Of a stretch of DNA of 64,000 nt, positions 1-8,095 are shown piece after piece. The DNA comes from Emticicia aquatilis (GTDB lineage: Bacteria; Bacteroidota; Bacteroidia; Cytophagales; Spirosomataceae). Both the position numbers and the translations under genes were made by a program. How positions within the stretch are numbered: position 1 is the first letter of the stretch; each line of letters opens with the position of its first letter. The notes beneath the pieces are model-generated. The model worked only from the letters and a program-made list of their open reading frames with translations. It ran no database searches and was not told the origin of the DNA. The stretch lies in the NCBI RefSeq assembly GCF_014644295.1, contig NZ_BMKK01000006.1, forward strand, positions 372,001-436,000, read 5' to 3'.

Positions 1-108
1 AGGTATTATATGGGAGGCTATAAAAAAGCTGAGCAAATTACTATCAACGAAAAAAAGAAACGTCGCTCAAAGGTCTATAATCAGATTTTAGATGAAATTT
101 TAAAGTAA
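1..108 (+). CDS. C-terminal end of an unidentified protein (partial)
   Basis: An open frame runs in from the left edge and stops with TAA at 106-108, giving 35 residues. The tail is basic and hydrophilic (EKKKRRSK near its middle, then YNQILDEILK). There is too little to assign a family. The next gene starts about 130 bases later behind its own promoter-like box, so this frame probably ends a separate transcription unit. Confidence 0.55.
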   Translation, partial: RYYMGGYKKAEQITINEKKKRRSKVYNQILDEILK

Positions 109-141
109 AATCGTCTGCTTTTCGGATTTCCGACCGCTTAA

Positions 142-176
142 TTGATTTTTAGGTCATTTTTCCCTTTTTACTTTTG
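142..176 (+). promoter_or_regulatory. putative Bacteroidota-type promoter for the 240 gene
   Basis: TACTTTTG at 169-176 matches the TAnnTTTG -7 box of Bacteroidota sigma-70 promoters. A TTG lies at 142-144, spaced 24 bases, slightly longer than usual. Transcription would start near 183, leaving a leader of about 55 bases before the ATG at 240. Confidence 0.4.
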
Positions 177-239
177 TTATCAAAATACCAATGTATAAAT
201 TTCGGACTTAATAGAACTATCCATAAAAATTAAAGTATC

Positions 240-755
240 ATGAAAAAATTACTCACAGTTGCATTATTAACAATATCGTGTTTCTTGTATTCCGAAAGTA
301 TCAATGCACAATCATTCGAAAAAGGTCAAAAGAACTTCAGTGTTGGCGTTGGGGCTGGATATGGCCTTGGAGTAAATGTTGGTGTTGATTATGCTATCTC
401 GGATTTGATAAGTATCGGGGCTATTGGGGCTTTCTCTTCAAGAAGTTATGGCTATGTACTTTCTAATTACCGTGTAACATATCTGAGCGTAGGCGGAAGA
501 GCAGCACTACACTTTGGTAAGTATTTGAAAGAAATAGGTATTAATGAAGACAAATTAGACCCTTACGTTGGTGCAGTAGGAGGTTTTAGAACCGTTAAAT
601 ACAACGACACTTATTCAACTTATTATAGTGGAGCAGCTGCTGGCATTATGTTAGGAGGTTATGTAGGAGCAAGATATTACATTAAAGAAAAATTAGCTAT
701 TTATGCCGAAGGTGGTGTGCCATATAGCTCACTTGGTATTTCTCTTAAATTCTAA
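240..755 (+). CDS. small outer-membrane beta-barrel protein
   Basis: The 171-residue product has a clear signal peptide (MKKLLTVALLTISCFLYSES, cleavage probably after INA at about residue 24). The rest is rich in alternating Gly, aromatic and small residues (VGVGAGYGLGVNVGVDYA, then GGYVGARYYI) and ends in Phe, as expected for an 8-strand outer-membrane barrel of the porin-family/OMP_b-brl kind. No catalytic motif is visible. The length fits small Bacteroidota barrels. It appears monocistronic, with a promoter-like box upstream and a strong hairpin terminator right after the stop. The function is not identified; it is called by fold only. Confidence 0.7.
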   Translation: MKKLLTVALLTISCFLYSESINAQSFEKGQKNFSVGVGAGYGLGVNVGVDYAISDLISIGAIGAFSSRSYGYVLSNYRVTYLSVGGRAALHFGKYLKEIGINEDKLDPYVGAVGGFRTVKYNDTYSTYYSGAAAGIMLGGYVGARYYIKEKLAIYAEGGVPYSSLGISLKF

Positions 756-772
756 GATGTCAATACAAAAAC

Positions 773-806
773 AAAAAAGGAGAGCTTTCAACGGCTCTCC
801 TTTTTT
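773..806. terminator. bidirectional intrinsic terminator
   Basis: A 13-bp perfect stem (773-785 with 794-806) with an A-run on one side and a T-run on the other separates the convergent genes ending at 755 and 808. It can serve both strands. Confidence 0.85.
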
Positions 807-807
807 G

Positions 808-1467
808 TTATAACTCTTTTATCTTGATACTCTTAAACGACACCATATCGCCGTGGTCTTGAAGGGCTATTTTGCCTTTTGCGTGGGCTTTTGCAAACTC
901 CCAGTTGGCAAATTTACTTTTAGCTACCATCACTTGCCAGTCGGTGCTACCGTATTCGTATTCAACCATTTTCTTGCCATTTAGCCAATGTTCAACGTGG
1001 TTATCTTTTACTATGATTTTACCAGTATTCCACTGCCCTGCTGGCTTTACAACGGTTAGGTCGGCAGGCACTTGCATATCGTAGTTTGCAGCGGTTTTCT
1101 GTACATCCTTAATCGGCGAAGGATAATTCTTATCATCAATGATTTGATACTCCGGCCCTGACATGTAAGAAGCTTGAGCTTCTGGTGTTTCCAAAACTTT
1201 ATAGATTACACCGCTATTACCTTTTGGGGCGGCTTTAAATTCAAAAGTTAGTTCAAAGTCTTCGTATTCTTTATCGGTCACTAAATCACCATTGCCACCG
1301 TGTGTCATCAATATACCATCCATCACATGCCAGCCTTTCACAGTCGTTTCGTGCCAAGTATGCCAGCCTTTGGTCGTTTTACCGTCAAATAAGTTTACCG
1401 TTTTGCCTTTTTGGGCATAAGCAAATGTGCTACAAGCAACAAGTGCCAAAACCATTACTTTTTTCAT
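808..1467 (-). CDS. secreted DUF1080 / 3-keto-disaccharide hydrolase family protein
   Basis: The 219-residue product has a signal peptide ending near FAYAQ (residue 19) and then a single DUF1080 (LamG-like jelly-roll) domain covering nearly all of the mature protein. Typical landmarks are NLFDGKTTKGWH at the start, a GILMTHGGNGDL turn, the FEFKAAPKGNSGVIYK strand pair and the closing LQDHGDMVSFKSIKI strand. Members of this family act on glycosides through 3-keto intermediates in some characterised cases, but most are uncharacterised, so the substrate is unknown. It should be periplasmic. A second DUF1080 protein lies at 18240-19172. Confidence 0.8.
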   Translation of the reverse strand: MKKVMVLALVACSTFAYAQKGKTVNLFDGKTTKGWHTWHETTVKGWHVMDGILMTHGGNGDLVTDKEYEDFELTFEFKAAPKGNSGVIYKVLETPEAQASYMSGPEYQIIDDKNYPSPIKDVQKTAANYDMQVPADLTVVKPAGQWNTGKIIVKDNHVEHWLNGKKMVEYEYGSTDWQVMVAKSKFANWEFAKAHAKGKIALQDHGDMVSFKSIKIKEL

Positions 1468-1588
1468 TGTTTTAGAGAGTTGAATTTTAAAATTTTTGAA
1501 AGACCTACTTTATATCTTTGAAAGTTTTTAAAATTAAGAAGATGCTTTTGAATTAGCAAATTTGTAGGAGCGTATTAGTCAAACAGAG

Positions 1589-2608
1589 TTATTTACCAAC
1601 AGATAAATTACCAGTGTTTTTTTCTTCAACTATTTTAAGTAAAAGAATCGTTCTGGCACTACCAATCGAAATGGCTGTTGTAGGAGAGGTAAAAACAGTT
1701 TCGTAAATATTAAATGCCTTATTGAGTTTTTCACCAAAGACTTTGTAGTTGCCAGTTTTGTCACCCAATACAACTTGACCATTACAGGCTGAATAAATTT
1801 CGTATTTTTCGTTGGCTACACGGCCCCAAAGCAAACCAGAAGTAGGAATCTCTAACTTTTGCGTTTGGTTGTGAATACGGCCTTTTTTGCCCATCCAGCC
1901 GCCCATTGCAATAAAGTCTTTCGAGTTTTCAAACTGAATTTCGTGGAAGATGCTATTGCCTATTTTTTGTTTCTTTTCCCACTGCTCATTTTCAAAAGCA
2001 TACAAATGAGTTTTGTTGGGTGTGTACATCAAAGCATAAACCTTTTTATCGAATTCATTGTATTTTACGCACCAAACCATCTTAAAGGCATTCTTATACA
2101 CCCGTTTCCACGTTTTGCCCTTATCGGTTGTTTTCAAAATAAATCCAAACGGAACTGTCTTTTCGGAATGTGCAATAGCAGAATTACCACCACAAATAAA
2201 AGCTGTTGAATCATTCACAACTGTAAGGTTATAGAAACAAGCTTTTTCGTAGCCTTTGATTTTGATTGTTTCCCAAGTATTGGTAGTCAGATTGTGCTTA
2301 TAAACAATGCCTTTATCGCCACTAATGATAAGGTTTTCTTTATCAAAATGGTCTAATTTATAAATATCAACGTTTTCGCTTGGGTAGCTAATGTTAGAGA
2401 GATTTCCTTCGGCGTCGATAGATTTCAATGTGCCGTATTTCCCTCCTATCCAAAATTTGTCGCCTACGGGTATAATGTCATAATAAGACGAATCCGAATA
2501 GGAAGTCCCTTGTTGCAAAACCTGAATATTTACCTTTTGGGAGTATGAAACACCGCAAGTTAAAAATAGTAATAGGCCGAAAGTTATTTTAGGTAAAAGT
2601 TTCAACAA
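1589..2608 (-). CDS. secreted YCF48/BNR-like beta-propeller protein
   Basis: The 339-residue product has a signal peptide (LLLFLTCGVSYSQ, to about residue 24). It is followed by repeated beta-rich segments with propeller-like elements: IGGKYGTLKSIDAEG, ISGDKGIVYKHN and an Asp-box-like TTDKGKTWKRVY near residue 165. This resembles the YCF48-like/BNR fold, which in other bacteria is a structural or assembly module. No catalytic residues can be named. A promoter-like pair of boxes lies upstream at 2651-2681. The annotation is at fold level. Confidence 0.6.
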   Translation of the reverse strand: MLKLLPKITFGLLLFLTCGVSYSQKVNIQVLQQGTSYSDSSYYDIIPVGDKFWIGGKYGTLKSIDAEGNLSNISYPSENVDIYKLDHFDKENLIISGDKGIVYKHNLTTNTWETIKIKGYEKACFYNLTVVNDSTAFICGGNSAIAHSEKTVPFGFILKTTDKGKTWKRVYKNAFKMVWCVKYNEFDKKVYALMYTPNKTHLYAFENEQWEKKQKIGNSIFHEIQFENSKDFIAMGGWMGKKGRIHNQTQKLEIPTSGLLWGRVANEKYEIYSACNGQVVLGDKTGNYKVFGEKLNKAFNIYETVFTSPTTAISIGSARTILLLKIVEEKNTGNLSVGK

Positions 2609-2650
2609 ATGGCAGCTTATAAGTAATGGTGGTTGAATTCTATCAAATCA

Positions 2651-2681
2651 CAAAAATAGATACTTGTAGGGATTCTGCAAA
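2651..2681 (-). promoter_or_regulatory. putative promoter for the 1589-2608 gene
   Basis: On the minus strand TATTTTTG (2651-2658) fits the TAnnTTTG -7 box, and TTTG (2678-2681) fits the -33 box, with a 19-base spacer. The predicted start is near 2645, about 37 bases before the start codon at 2608. Confidence 0.5.
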
Positions 2682-2824
2682 TAAATTCAAATCATTTTAC
2701 TAAGAGGAAGGGCAAATACAAAAAAATGAAGTGAAAAAATAAGGTTACGGAGAAAACCATCAAACCAATAAACTTGTGGAAGACTTCAACGTTTCCTAAA
2801 AAAATAACCAGTAACTAATCTCGA

Positions 2825-3571
2825 TTAAGATTTTATCTCCAAAGCTTCGCAAGCACGGCGTGCTGCTTCTTGTTCGGCTTTCTTTTTGTTCCATCCCCCA
2901 CCCTTACTCACGGCTTCGCCATCGACCGAAACTTGAGCCACAAATTCTTTGTGGTGGTGCTTGCCGTTTTCTTGAATAATCTCGAAAGTAACACGTTTGC
3001 CTTCTTGTTGCGACCAACTCAGAAGAATACTTTTGTAGTTTGTATTAGTTTGAATGACCGTATCAAGGTCGAAGTAGTTGGCGATTAGTTTCTTTAAGAT
3101 AAACTTCTTGGTGAAACGAAAACCTTTGTCGAGATAAATAGCCCCGATGAGAGCCTCCATGGCATCGCCATACATTGAAGTACGGTTATGAGCGACTCTT
3201 TGTCCATCGAACTCAATGAGTCGCTCTAAACCTATCTTACGTGCTAAAACGTTCAATGACTCACGGTTTACGATTCGAGAACGAATCTCGGTCAGAAACC
3301 CCTCATCTTTAAACGGATATTTTTTGAAGAGGTATTCAGCTACAATCATACCCAAAACAGAATCACCGAGGTATTCGAGTCGTTCGTTTGATTCTCTGAA
3401 ACCACCAATATTTGTTTCTTTAGATGCAGATGTGTGTCTAAAAGCAAGCTGATAGAGCAAAGGATTTCCTGGCTTTTCGCCAATTATCTGCTCCACTGAT
3501 TTTCTAAAACTGCGTTCCTTAGAATCAGATTTGAAAAATCCCCAAAAAGAGTTACTAACTTCCGACAACAC
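2825..3571 (-). CDS. rnc: ribonuclease III
   Basis: This is the double-strand-specific endoribonuclease that processes rRNA precursors and structured mRNAs in the cytoplasm. The 248-residue product carries the RNase III signature NERLEYLGDSVLG at residues 62-74. The acidic metal ligands E63, D70, D136 and E139 (in GDAMEALIGA) have the same spacing as E38, D45, D114 and E117 in E. coli. A double-stranded RNA-binding domain follows (about 175-245), ending in GGGWNKKKAEQEAARRACEAL. The start lies 9 bases after the fabF stop, so it is the last gene of the conserved acpP-fabF-rnc operon. It is slightly longer at the N-terminus than the E. coli enzyme, as is common in Bacteroidota. Confidence 0.97.
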   Translation of the reverse strand: MLSEVSNSFWGFFKSDSKERSFRKSVEQIIGEKPGNPLLYQLAFRHTSASKETNIGGFRESNERLEYLGDSVLGMIVAEYLFKKYPFKDEGFLTEIRSRIVNRESLNVLARKIGLERLIEFDGQRVAHNRTSMYGDAMEALIGAIYLDKGFRFTKKFILKKLIANYFDLDTVIQTNTNYKSILLSWSQQEGKRVTFEIIQENGKHHHKEFVAQVSVDGEAVSKGGGWNKKKAEQEAARRACEALEIKS

Positions 3572-3580
3572 GATTCGTAA

Positions 3581-4828
3581 TTAAATTTTCTTAAATATCA
3601 ACGTAGCATTATGCCCACCGAAACCAAAACAATTACTCAAAACTACATCTATTTTTCGAGCTTTCGCAACATTTGGTGTCAAATCTATTCGAGGGTCAAT
3701 TGACTCATCAATATTGAAGAGATTGATTGTTGGTGGAACTACCTGATGTTTGATTGCTAAAACGGCAGCAACCGATTCAACCGCACCAGCAGCACCCAAT
3801 AGGTGGCCAGTCATAGACTTGGTTGAGCTGATACTCATTTTGTAAGTATGGTCGCCAAATAACTTTTCGATTGCCTTAATTTCTTGCGGGTCGCCAAGTG
3901 GAGTTGATGTACCGTGCGTATTGATATAGTCAACTTCTTCTGGTTTGATACCTGCATCTTCAAGGGCATCAACCATTGATAAATATGCTCCTTCGCCTTC
4001 TGGGTGTGGAGCCGTAATGTGATACGCATCTGAAGAGAATCCACCACCGATGATTTCGCAATAGATTTTAGCTCCACGAGCCACAGCGTGTTCGTATTCT
4101 TCTAAAATCAAGGCAGCACCACCATCGCCCAATACAAAACCATCACGGTCTTTGTCGTACGGACGAGAACCCGTTGCTGGGTCGTCGTTTCTTTCAGACA
4201 TGGCACGAAGACCATTGAAACCACCGATACCCGCTTGAGTTACGGCTGCTTCTGAACCACCCGAAACACAAACGTTGATTCTGCCTAAACGAATGTAGTT
4301 GAAGGCGTCAATGATAGCATTGTTAGTGGAAGCACAAGCTGAAACCGTGATGTAGTTTGGTCCACGGAAACCATATTTGATTGAGATTTGGCCAGAAGCA
4401 CTATCTGCAATCATTTTGGGAATAAAGAATGGGTTAAACTTCGGAGTTCCGTCGCCGTTCGAGAAATTGATAACTTCTTCTTCAAAAGTTTTCAAACCGC
4501 CGATACCCGACCCCCAAATTACGCCAACTTTATTTTTATTGATACTTTCTAAATCAAGACCAGAATCTTTGACGGCCTCATCGGCAACCACCATTGCAAA
4601 CTGGGTGAATAAGTCCATCTTACGAGCATCCTGACGTGGAATGTACTGCGTAACATCGAAATTTTTTACTTCACAGGCAAATTGCGTACGAAACTTACTC
4701 GCATCGAATCTGGTTATAGTAGCTGCTCCACTTTTACCAGTTGATAGCCCTTGCCAAAATTCTTCTACCGTATTACCGATAGGTGTTAATGCTCCTAATC
4801 CTGTTACAACTACTCGTTTGAATGCCAT
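3581..4828 (-). CDS. fabF: beta-ketoacyl-ACP synthase II
   Basis: This condensing enzyme elongates acyl-ACP with malonyl-ACP in type II fatty acid synthesis. The 415-residue length is normal. The thiolase-fold active site is complete: Cys165 in TVSACASTNNA, His305 in NTHGTSTPLGD, Lys337 in SSTKSMTGH and His342. The N-terminus (MAFKRVVVTGLGALTPIGN) matches the family, so the start is secure. It sits between acpP and rnc, all on the minus strand. The 127-base gap to acpP holds a 7-bp-period inverted repeat that may affect how much of the acpP transcript continues into fabF (inference). Confidence 0.97.
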   Translation of the reverse strand: MAFKRVVVTGLGALTPIGNTVEEFWQGLSTGKSGAATITRFDASKFRTQFACEVKNFDVTQYIPRQDARKMDLFTQFAMVVADEAVKDSGLDLESINKNKVGVIWGSGIGGLKTFEEEVINFSNGDGTPKFNPFFIPKMIADSASGQISIKYGFRGPNYITVSACASTNNAIIDAFNYIRLGRINVCVSGGSEAAVTQAGIGGFNGLRAMSERNDDPATGSRPYDKDRDGFVLGDGGAALILEEYEHAVARGAKIYCEIIGGGFSSDAYHITAPHPEGEGAYLSMVDALEDAGIKPEEVDYINTHGTSTPLGDPQEIKAIEKLFGDHTYKMSISSTKSMTGHLLGAAGAVESVAAVLAIKHQVVPPTINLFNIDESIDPRIDLTPNVAKARKIDVVLSNCFGFGGHNATLIFKKI

Positions 4829-4866
4829 AAAGTGTAAATGTTTGTGTCAAAGTAAAAAAATACAGA

Positions 4867-4950
4867 GCTCGTGGTACCGAGTTGGGAGTGAATATTTATA
4901 CAAAGATAGATAATCACACCAAACTCGATACTCGGTACTCGGTACTTAAG
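4867..4950. repeat. 7-bp-period inverted repeat between acpP and fabF
   Basis: At 4923-4950 four 7-base units follow one another (ACTCGAT, ACTCGGT twice, then ACTTAAG). At 4867-4890 the inverse pattern occurs (GGTACCGAGTTGGG reads as the complement of the same heptads). The two arms can pair across about 30 bases. The array ends 5 bases before the acpP stop codon (minus strand). Confidence 0.65.
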
Positions 4951-4955
4951 AATAC

Positions 4956-5192
4956 TTATTTAGAATTTTCTTCCAAGTAAGTAATAGCCTGACCTACTGT
5001 CTGGATATTTTCTGCTTGGTCGTCTGGAATAGAGACATTAAATTCTTTTTCAAATTCCATTATCAATTCTACGGTGTCGAGAGAATCGGCTCCTAAGTCA
5101 TTTGTGAATGAAGCTTCTGGAGTTACTTCTGATACATCAACGCCGAGTTTCTCAACGATAATTTGCGTTACTTTAGTTGCAATTGCTGACAT
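4956..5192 (-). CDS. acpP: acyl carrier protein
   Basis: The 78-residue, strongly acidic product carries growing acyl chains on a phosphopantetheine arm in fatty acid synthesis. The attachment site is Ser37 in the canonical [14 protein letters not shown] motif. The start at 5192 ([12 protein letters not shown]) was chosen because it gives the family's usual length; an upstream in-frame Met at 5225 would add 11 atypical residues. It is the first gene of acpP-fabF-rnc. No Shine-Dalgarno sequence is evident, which is normal for this phylum. Confidence 0.96.
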   Translation of the reverse strand: MSAIATKVTQIIVEKLGVDVSEVTPEASFTNDLGADSLDTVELIMEFEKEFNVSIPDDQAENIQTVGQAITYLEENSK

Positions 5193-5433
5193 TTTGAACT
5201 GTAGTTTGGTGAAAAACGACTGCAAAGAAAACGCTTTTAAACGAAAACAACAAAATACAGGAAATTTTTTTAGTACGAGAATTGTTTAGACCTTTGCAGT
5301 AGATTTTGTTAAATTGCTCTTTTGCAACGAAAAATTGGGTAAAATGTTATGAAAAATGCCCAATTTGCCTTGAAAAATATTCAGTTGACAAATAAAAGAA
5401 TTGTAAATAATTATTATAAAAATAGACAAAGCA

Positions 5434-6243
5434 TTGAAAATCAATCATTTAAAAAATCAGGATTCGGGCAATTTTTTCCTCATAGCTGGCCCGTGTGTGG
5501 TAGAGGGGCGTGATATGGCATTGGAAATTGCCGAGAGAATCAAAAATATAACCGACCGCTTGGCTATTCCGTATATTTTTAAGGCATCTTATCGTAAAGC
5601 AAATCGTACGAAACTTGATTCGTTTACGGGCATTGGAGATGAGCTTGCTTTAGGGATTTTGAAAGAGGTTGGACAGACTTTTGAAGTACCAACCGTTACT
5701 GATATTCACGAATCAGAAGAGGCGGCTTTGGCGGCACGATACGTTGATGTTTTGCAGATTCCTGCTTTTCTTTGCCGTCAGACTGAGCTTTTGGTAGCTG
5801 CTGCAAAAACAGGCAAAGCTGTAAATGTGAAGAAAGGACAGTTTATGCACGGCTCGGGAATGGGTTTTGCCGTTGAAAAAGTAAAAGCCGTAAATCCAGA
5901 TGCCGATGTGATGTTGACAGACCGTGGAAATTCGTTTGGATATTCTGACATCGTGGTTGATTACAGAAACTTAGTTGAAATGAAAGCATTCAATGTGCCA
6001 ATCGTGATGGACTGCACACACTCGCTTCAACAACCAAATCAATCGTCGGGTGTGACAGGCGGAAAGCCAGCTCTTATCGAGACAATTGCTAAGGCTGCCA
6101 TTGCCGTCGGAGCAGATGGTATTTTTATAGAAACACATCCAAATCCTTCGGTGGCTAAGTCAGATGGTGCAAATATGTTGGCTCTTGATAAGCTGGAGGG
6201 TTTACTTGAAAAACTGTTGAGAGTAAGAGAAGCGGTAAGATAA
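5434..6243 (+). CDS. kdsA: 3-deoxy-8-phosphooctulonate synthase (KDO-8-P synthase)
   Basis: This enzyme condenses phosphoenolpyruvate with arabinose-5-phosphate to make KDO-8-phosphate for lipopolysaccharide. The 269-residue TIM-barrel sequence is complete, with FKASYRKANRTKLDSFTG and DCTHSLQQPN among the landmarks. It looks like the metal-dependent class. Cys21 (IAGPCVVEGRD) takes the place of the Asn of the E. coli enzyme, and His196, Glu233 and Asp244 match the other metal ligands known from Aquifex by spacing. The start is TTG at 5434: no in-frame ATG gives a family-like N-terminus, and MKINHLKNQDSGNFFLIAGPC fits well. Confidence 0.94.
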   Translation: MKINHLKNQDSGNFFLIAGPCVVEGRDMALEIAERIKNITDRLAIPYIFKASYRKANRTKLDSFTGIGDELALGILKEVGQTFEVPTVTDIHESEEAALAARYVDVLQIPAFLCRQTELLVAAAKTGKAVNVKKGQFMHGSGMGFAVEKVKAVNPDADVMLTDRGNSFGYSDIVVDYRNLVEMKAFNVPIVMDCTHSLQQPNQSSGVTGGKPALIETIAKAAIAVGADGIFIETHPNPSVAKSDGANMLALDKLEGLLEKLLRVREAVR

Positions 6244-6316
6244 GAAGCTTTTTTGAAGAAAACCGACCACAGAATAACAAATTAGGGGGGAATTTTATTT
6301 TTAAGAAAATGATTCT

Positions 6317-6324
6317 TATATTTG
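6317..6324 (+). promoter_or_regulatory. putative -7 box upstream of the DUF3467 gene
   Basis: TATATTTG matches TAnnTTTG and lies 51-58 bases before the ATG at 6375. No good -33 element is visible, so this is a weak call. Confidence 0.3.
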
Positions 6325-6374
6325 GTTAACCAACCAATCTGATGACTCCCAACTACTTAAATATACAAATAATA

Positions 6375-6704
6375 ATGGCAAAACGCAAAGACATTCAGGA
6401 CGAACCTGAACAACAGATAAATATTGAGTTATCGGAAGAAATGGCCGAAGGAGTTTATGCAAACTTAGCGATGATAGCTCACTCTAATACCGAATTCGTA
6501 ATTGACTTTATCAGATTAATGCCTGGTGTACCGAAGGCAAAAGTAAAGTCAAGAGTGATTCTGACTCCCGAACACGCACAACGTTTATTGACTGCGTTGC
6601 AGGATAATATCGCTAAATACGAAGATAATTTTGGCAGTATCAGAGAAACAAATGAAGCATTGCCTTTTCCAATGAACTTTGGTGGCCCAATGGGCGAAGC
6701 ATAA
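6375..6704 (+). CDS. DUF3467 domain protein
   Basis: The 109-residue cytosolic protein has the DUF3467 core: YANLAMIAHSNTEFVIDFIR, then MPGVPKAKVKSRVILTPEHAQRLLTALQDNI. An acidic N-terminus (DIQDEPEQQ) precedes it and a Pro/Gly/Met-rich tail (PFPMNFGGPMGEA) follows. The family is widespread in Bacteroidota and its biochemical role is unknown. The start at 6375 (MAKRKD) was chosen; an ATG at 6342 would add 11 residues with no family resemblance. The stop codon is followed two bases later by a TTGTGG hairpin element and then by a terminator. Confidence 0.8.
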   Translation: MAKRKDIQDEPEQQINIELSEEMAEGVYANLAMIAHSNTEFVIDFIRLMPGVPKAKVKSRVILTPEHAQRLLTALQDNIAKYEDNFGSIRETNEALPFPMNFGGPMGEA

Positions 6705-6706
6705 CA

Positions 6707-6734
6707 TTGTGGGGCGAACCGAGCGACGTTCGCT
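6707..6734 (+). repeat. TTGTRG hairpin element directly after a stop codon
   Basis: TTGTGG (6707-6712) leads into a stem of GCGAAC (6714-6719) with GTTCGC (6728-6733). The element begins two bases after the stop of the DUF3467 gene and resembles elements near 18123, 25263, 29290, 43328, 43443 and 45533. Confidence 0.5.
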
Positions 6735-6746
6735 TTCCATTGACTT

Positions 6747-6774
6747 AAAAAAGCCTCGAATTTCGAGGCTTTTT
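6747..6774. terminator. bidirectional intrinsic terminator
   Basis: An 8-bp GC-rich stem (6753-6760 with 6762-6769), extended by an A-run and a T-run, lies between convergent genes ending at 6704 and 6788. Confidence 0.85.
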
Positions 6775-6787
6775 GCATTTGTAAGGT

Positions 6788-7921
6788 TTATTTTATTCTG
6801 TTATATTTCTTTAAAATTTCGATGGTTTTATCAATCGGTAAGGCCTCAACTTTTGTGTTTTCAAAACCAGTCAAGGTTTCTGCTGCAAAAAGTGAATTGA
6901 TGATTGCTTCTTCGGTAGCTTCGATTACTGCTTCAAAAAGTAAATCTAAGTCGTTGTTTCTCAATACTTTAAAAGTTTCATACATGGATTCGGAATTGTG
7001 TGCTATTCTTAAATCTTCGGCCGTAGAAGCTGCAATTACGTAGTCGCCGCTGCCGTTGGCTGCCATTCCGCCAGTTCTACCTAATCCCAACATTGCACGT
7101 GCGGCTAAACGCTTTAGATTTTTGGCACTGAGGGGTGCGTCGGTCAAGACTACAATCATACATGAGCCATCATCTTTGTAGGCTTCATCAATTTTGCTGA
7201 ATTTGTGTTTTTTCAATTCGATACCCACTGGCACACCATTTACTTGAAGTACACCACCAAAATTAGATTGAACTAAAACACCAACCGTATAGCCACCTTT
7301 CGATTTTGGTAAAATTCTTGAAGAAGTGCCAATTCCGCCCTTAAAACCGAAGCAGACGGTCCCTGCACCAGCACCTACATTTCCTTCTTCCACTGGCCCT
7401 GTTTGAGCCTTTTTGAGAGCTTCCAGTACGTGTTCTTTTGTGATGAACCTTCTGCGAATATCGTTTAGGCCGCCATCGTTGGTTTCGCCTACGATGGGAT
7501 TTACGCTTCTGACGTCTTTGTTTTCGGGAGATTGAAAAGTATAGTCAATAATTGCTGCAGAGGCCGTTGGTACGGAAAGTGTGTTGGTGAGTACAATTGG
7601 TGTTTCGATATTGCCCAGTTCTTCTACTTGCGAATAACCTGCCAGTTTCCCGAAACCATTGCCGATGTGAATGGACGCAGGAATTTTATTTTGAAAGATA
7701 TTTTTATCGTGTGGTAATATGGCGGTTACGCCCGTGTGTACGCCATCGGCTTGATGGAAAGTCACTTGTCCGACCTTTACACCAGCAACGTCAGTAATGG
7801 CATTGAGTTTGCCAGTTCGGAGTACGCCGATTTCGATGCCGTAATCTCTTGCTCGTTTTTTTTGAGCAAAAATTGTAAGGTTTGATAGTAAACAAATGAA
7901 GAGTAGGAGGGATTTATTCAT
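6788..7921 (-). CDS. secreted P1 family peptidase (DmpA/beta-aminopeptidase type)
   Basis: This 377-residue protein belongs to the N-terminal-nucleophile peptidases of family S58, which release N-terminal residues, including D- or beta-amino acids, from small peptides. A signal peptide ends near FAQ (residue 20). The mature part has GNGFGKLAG, NDGGLNDIRRR, EEGNVGAGAGTVCFGFKGGIGTSSR and VGVLVQSNFGG. The autocatalytic cleavage site is probably Gly252-Ser253 in DDGSCMIVVLTDAPL, where Ser253 would become the N-terminal nucleophile of the beta chain, as in DmpA. Unlike many relatives it is predicted to be exported. The substrate is not known. Confidence 0.9.
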   Translation of the reverse strand: MNKSLLLFICLLSNLTIFAQKKRARDYGIEIGVLRTGKLNAITDVAGVKVGQVTFHQADGVHTGVTAILPHDKNIFQNKIPASIHIGNGFGKLAGYSQVEELGNIETPIVLTNTLSVPTASAAIIDYTFQSPENKDVRSVNPIVGETNDGGLNDIRRRFITKEHVLEALKKAQTGPVEEGNVGAGAGTVCFGFKGGIGTSSRILPKSKGGYTVGVLVQSNFGGVLQVNGVPVGIELKKHKFSKIDEAYKDDGSCMIVVLTDAPLSAKNLKRLAARAMLGLGRTGGMAANGSGDYVIAASTAEDLRIAHNSESMYETFKVLRNNDLDLLFEAVIEATEEAIINSLFAAETLTGFENTKVEALPIDKTIEILKKYNRIK

Positions 7922-8005
7922 GTTGGTTTTCTTTGGTTGATGATTTTCAGTAAAGATAAAAATTCTACTTAATCAAAACCAAAGAAAACCGTATTTATGG
8001 AAATT

Positions 8006-8085
8006 TACCACGGAGGCACGGGCGGTTCGCCGCTGCGATTACATAGATTTTCACAGAATTGTCTTTGTATTAATTCGTGCCTCCG
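8006..8085. repeat. CGGAGGCACG inverted repeat in an intergenic gap
   Basis: CCACGGAGGCACG (8008-8020) is matched by CGTGCCTCCG (8076-8085), a 10-bp perfect inverted repeat with a smaller GGCG/CGCC hairpin just inside the left arm. The right arm ends 10 bases from the stop codon of the gene at 8096 (minus strand). The same core recurs near 10465 and 47321. Confidence 0.7.
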
Positions 8086-8095
8086 AAACGTAACT

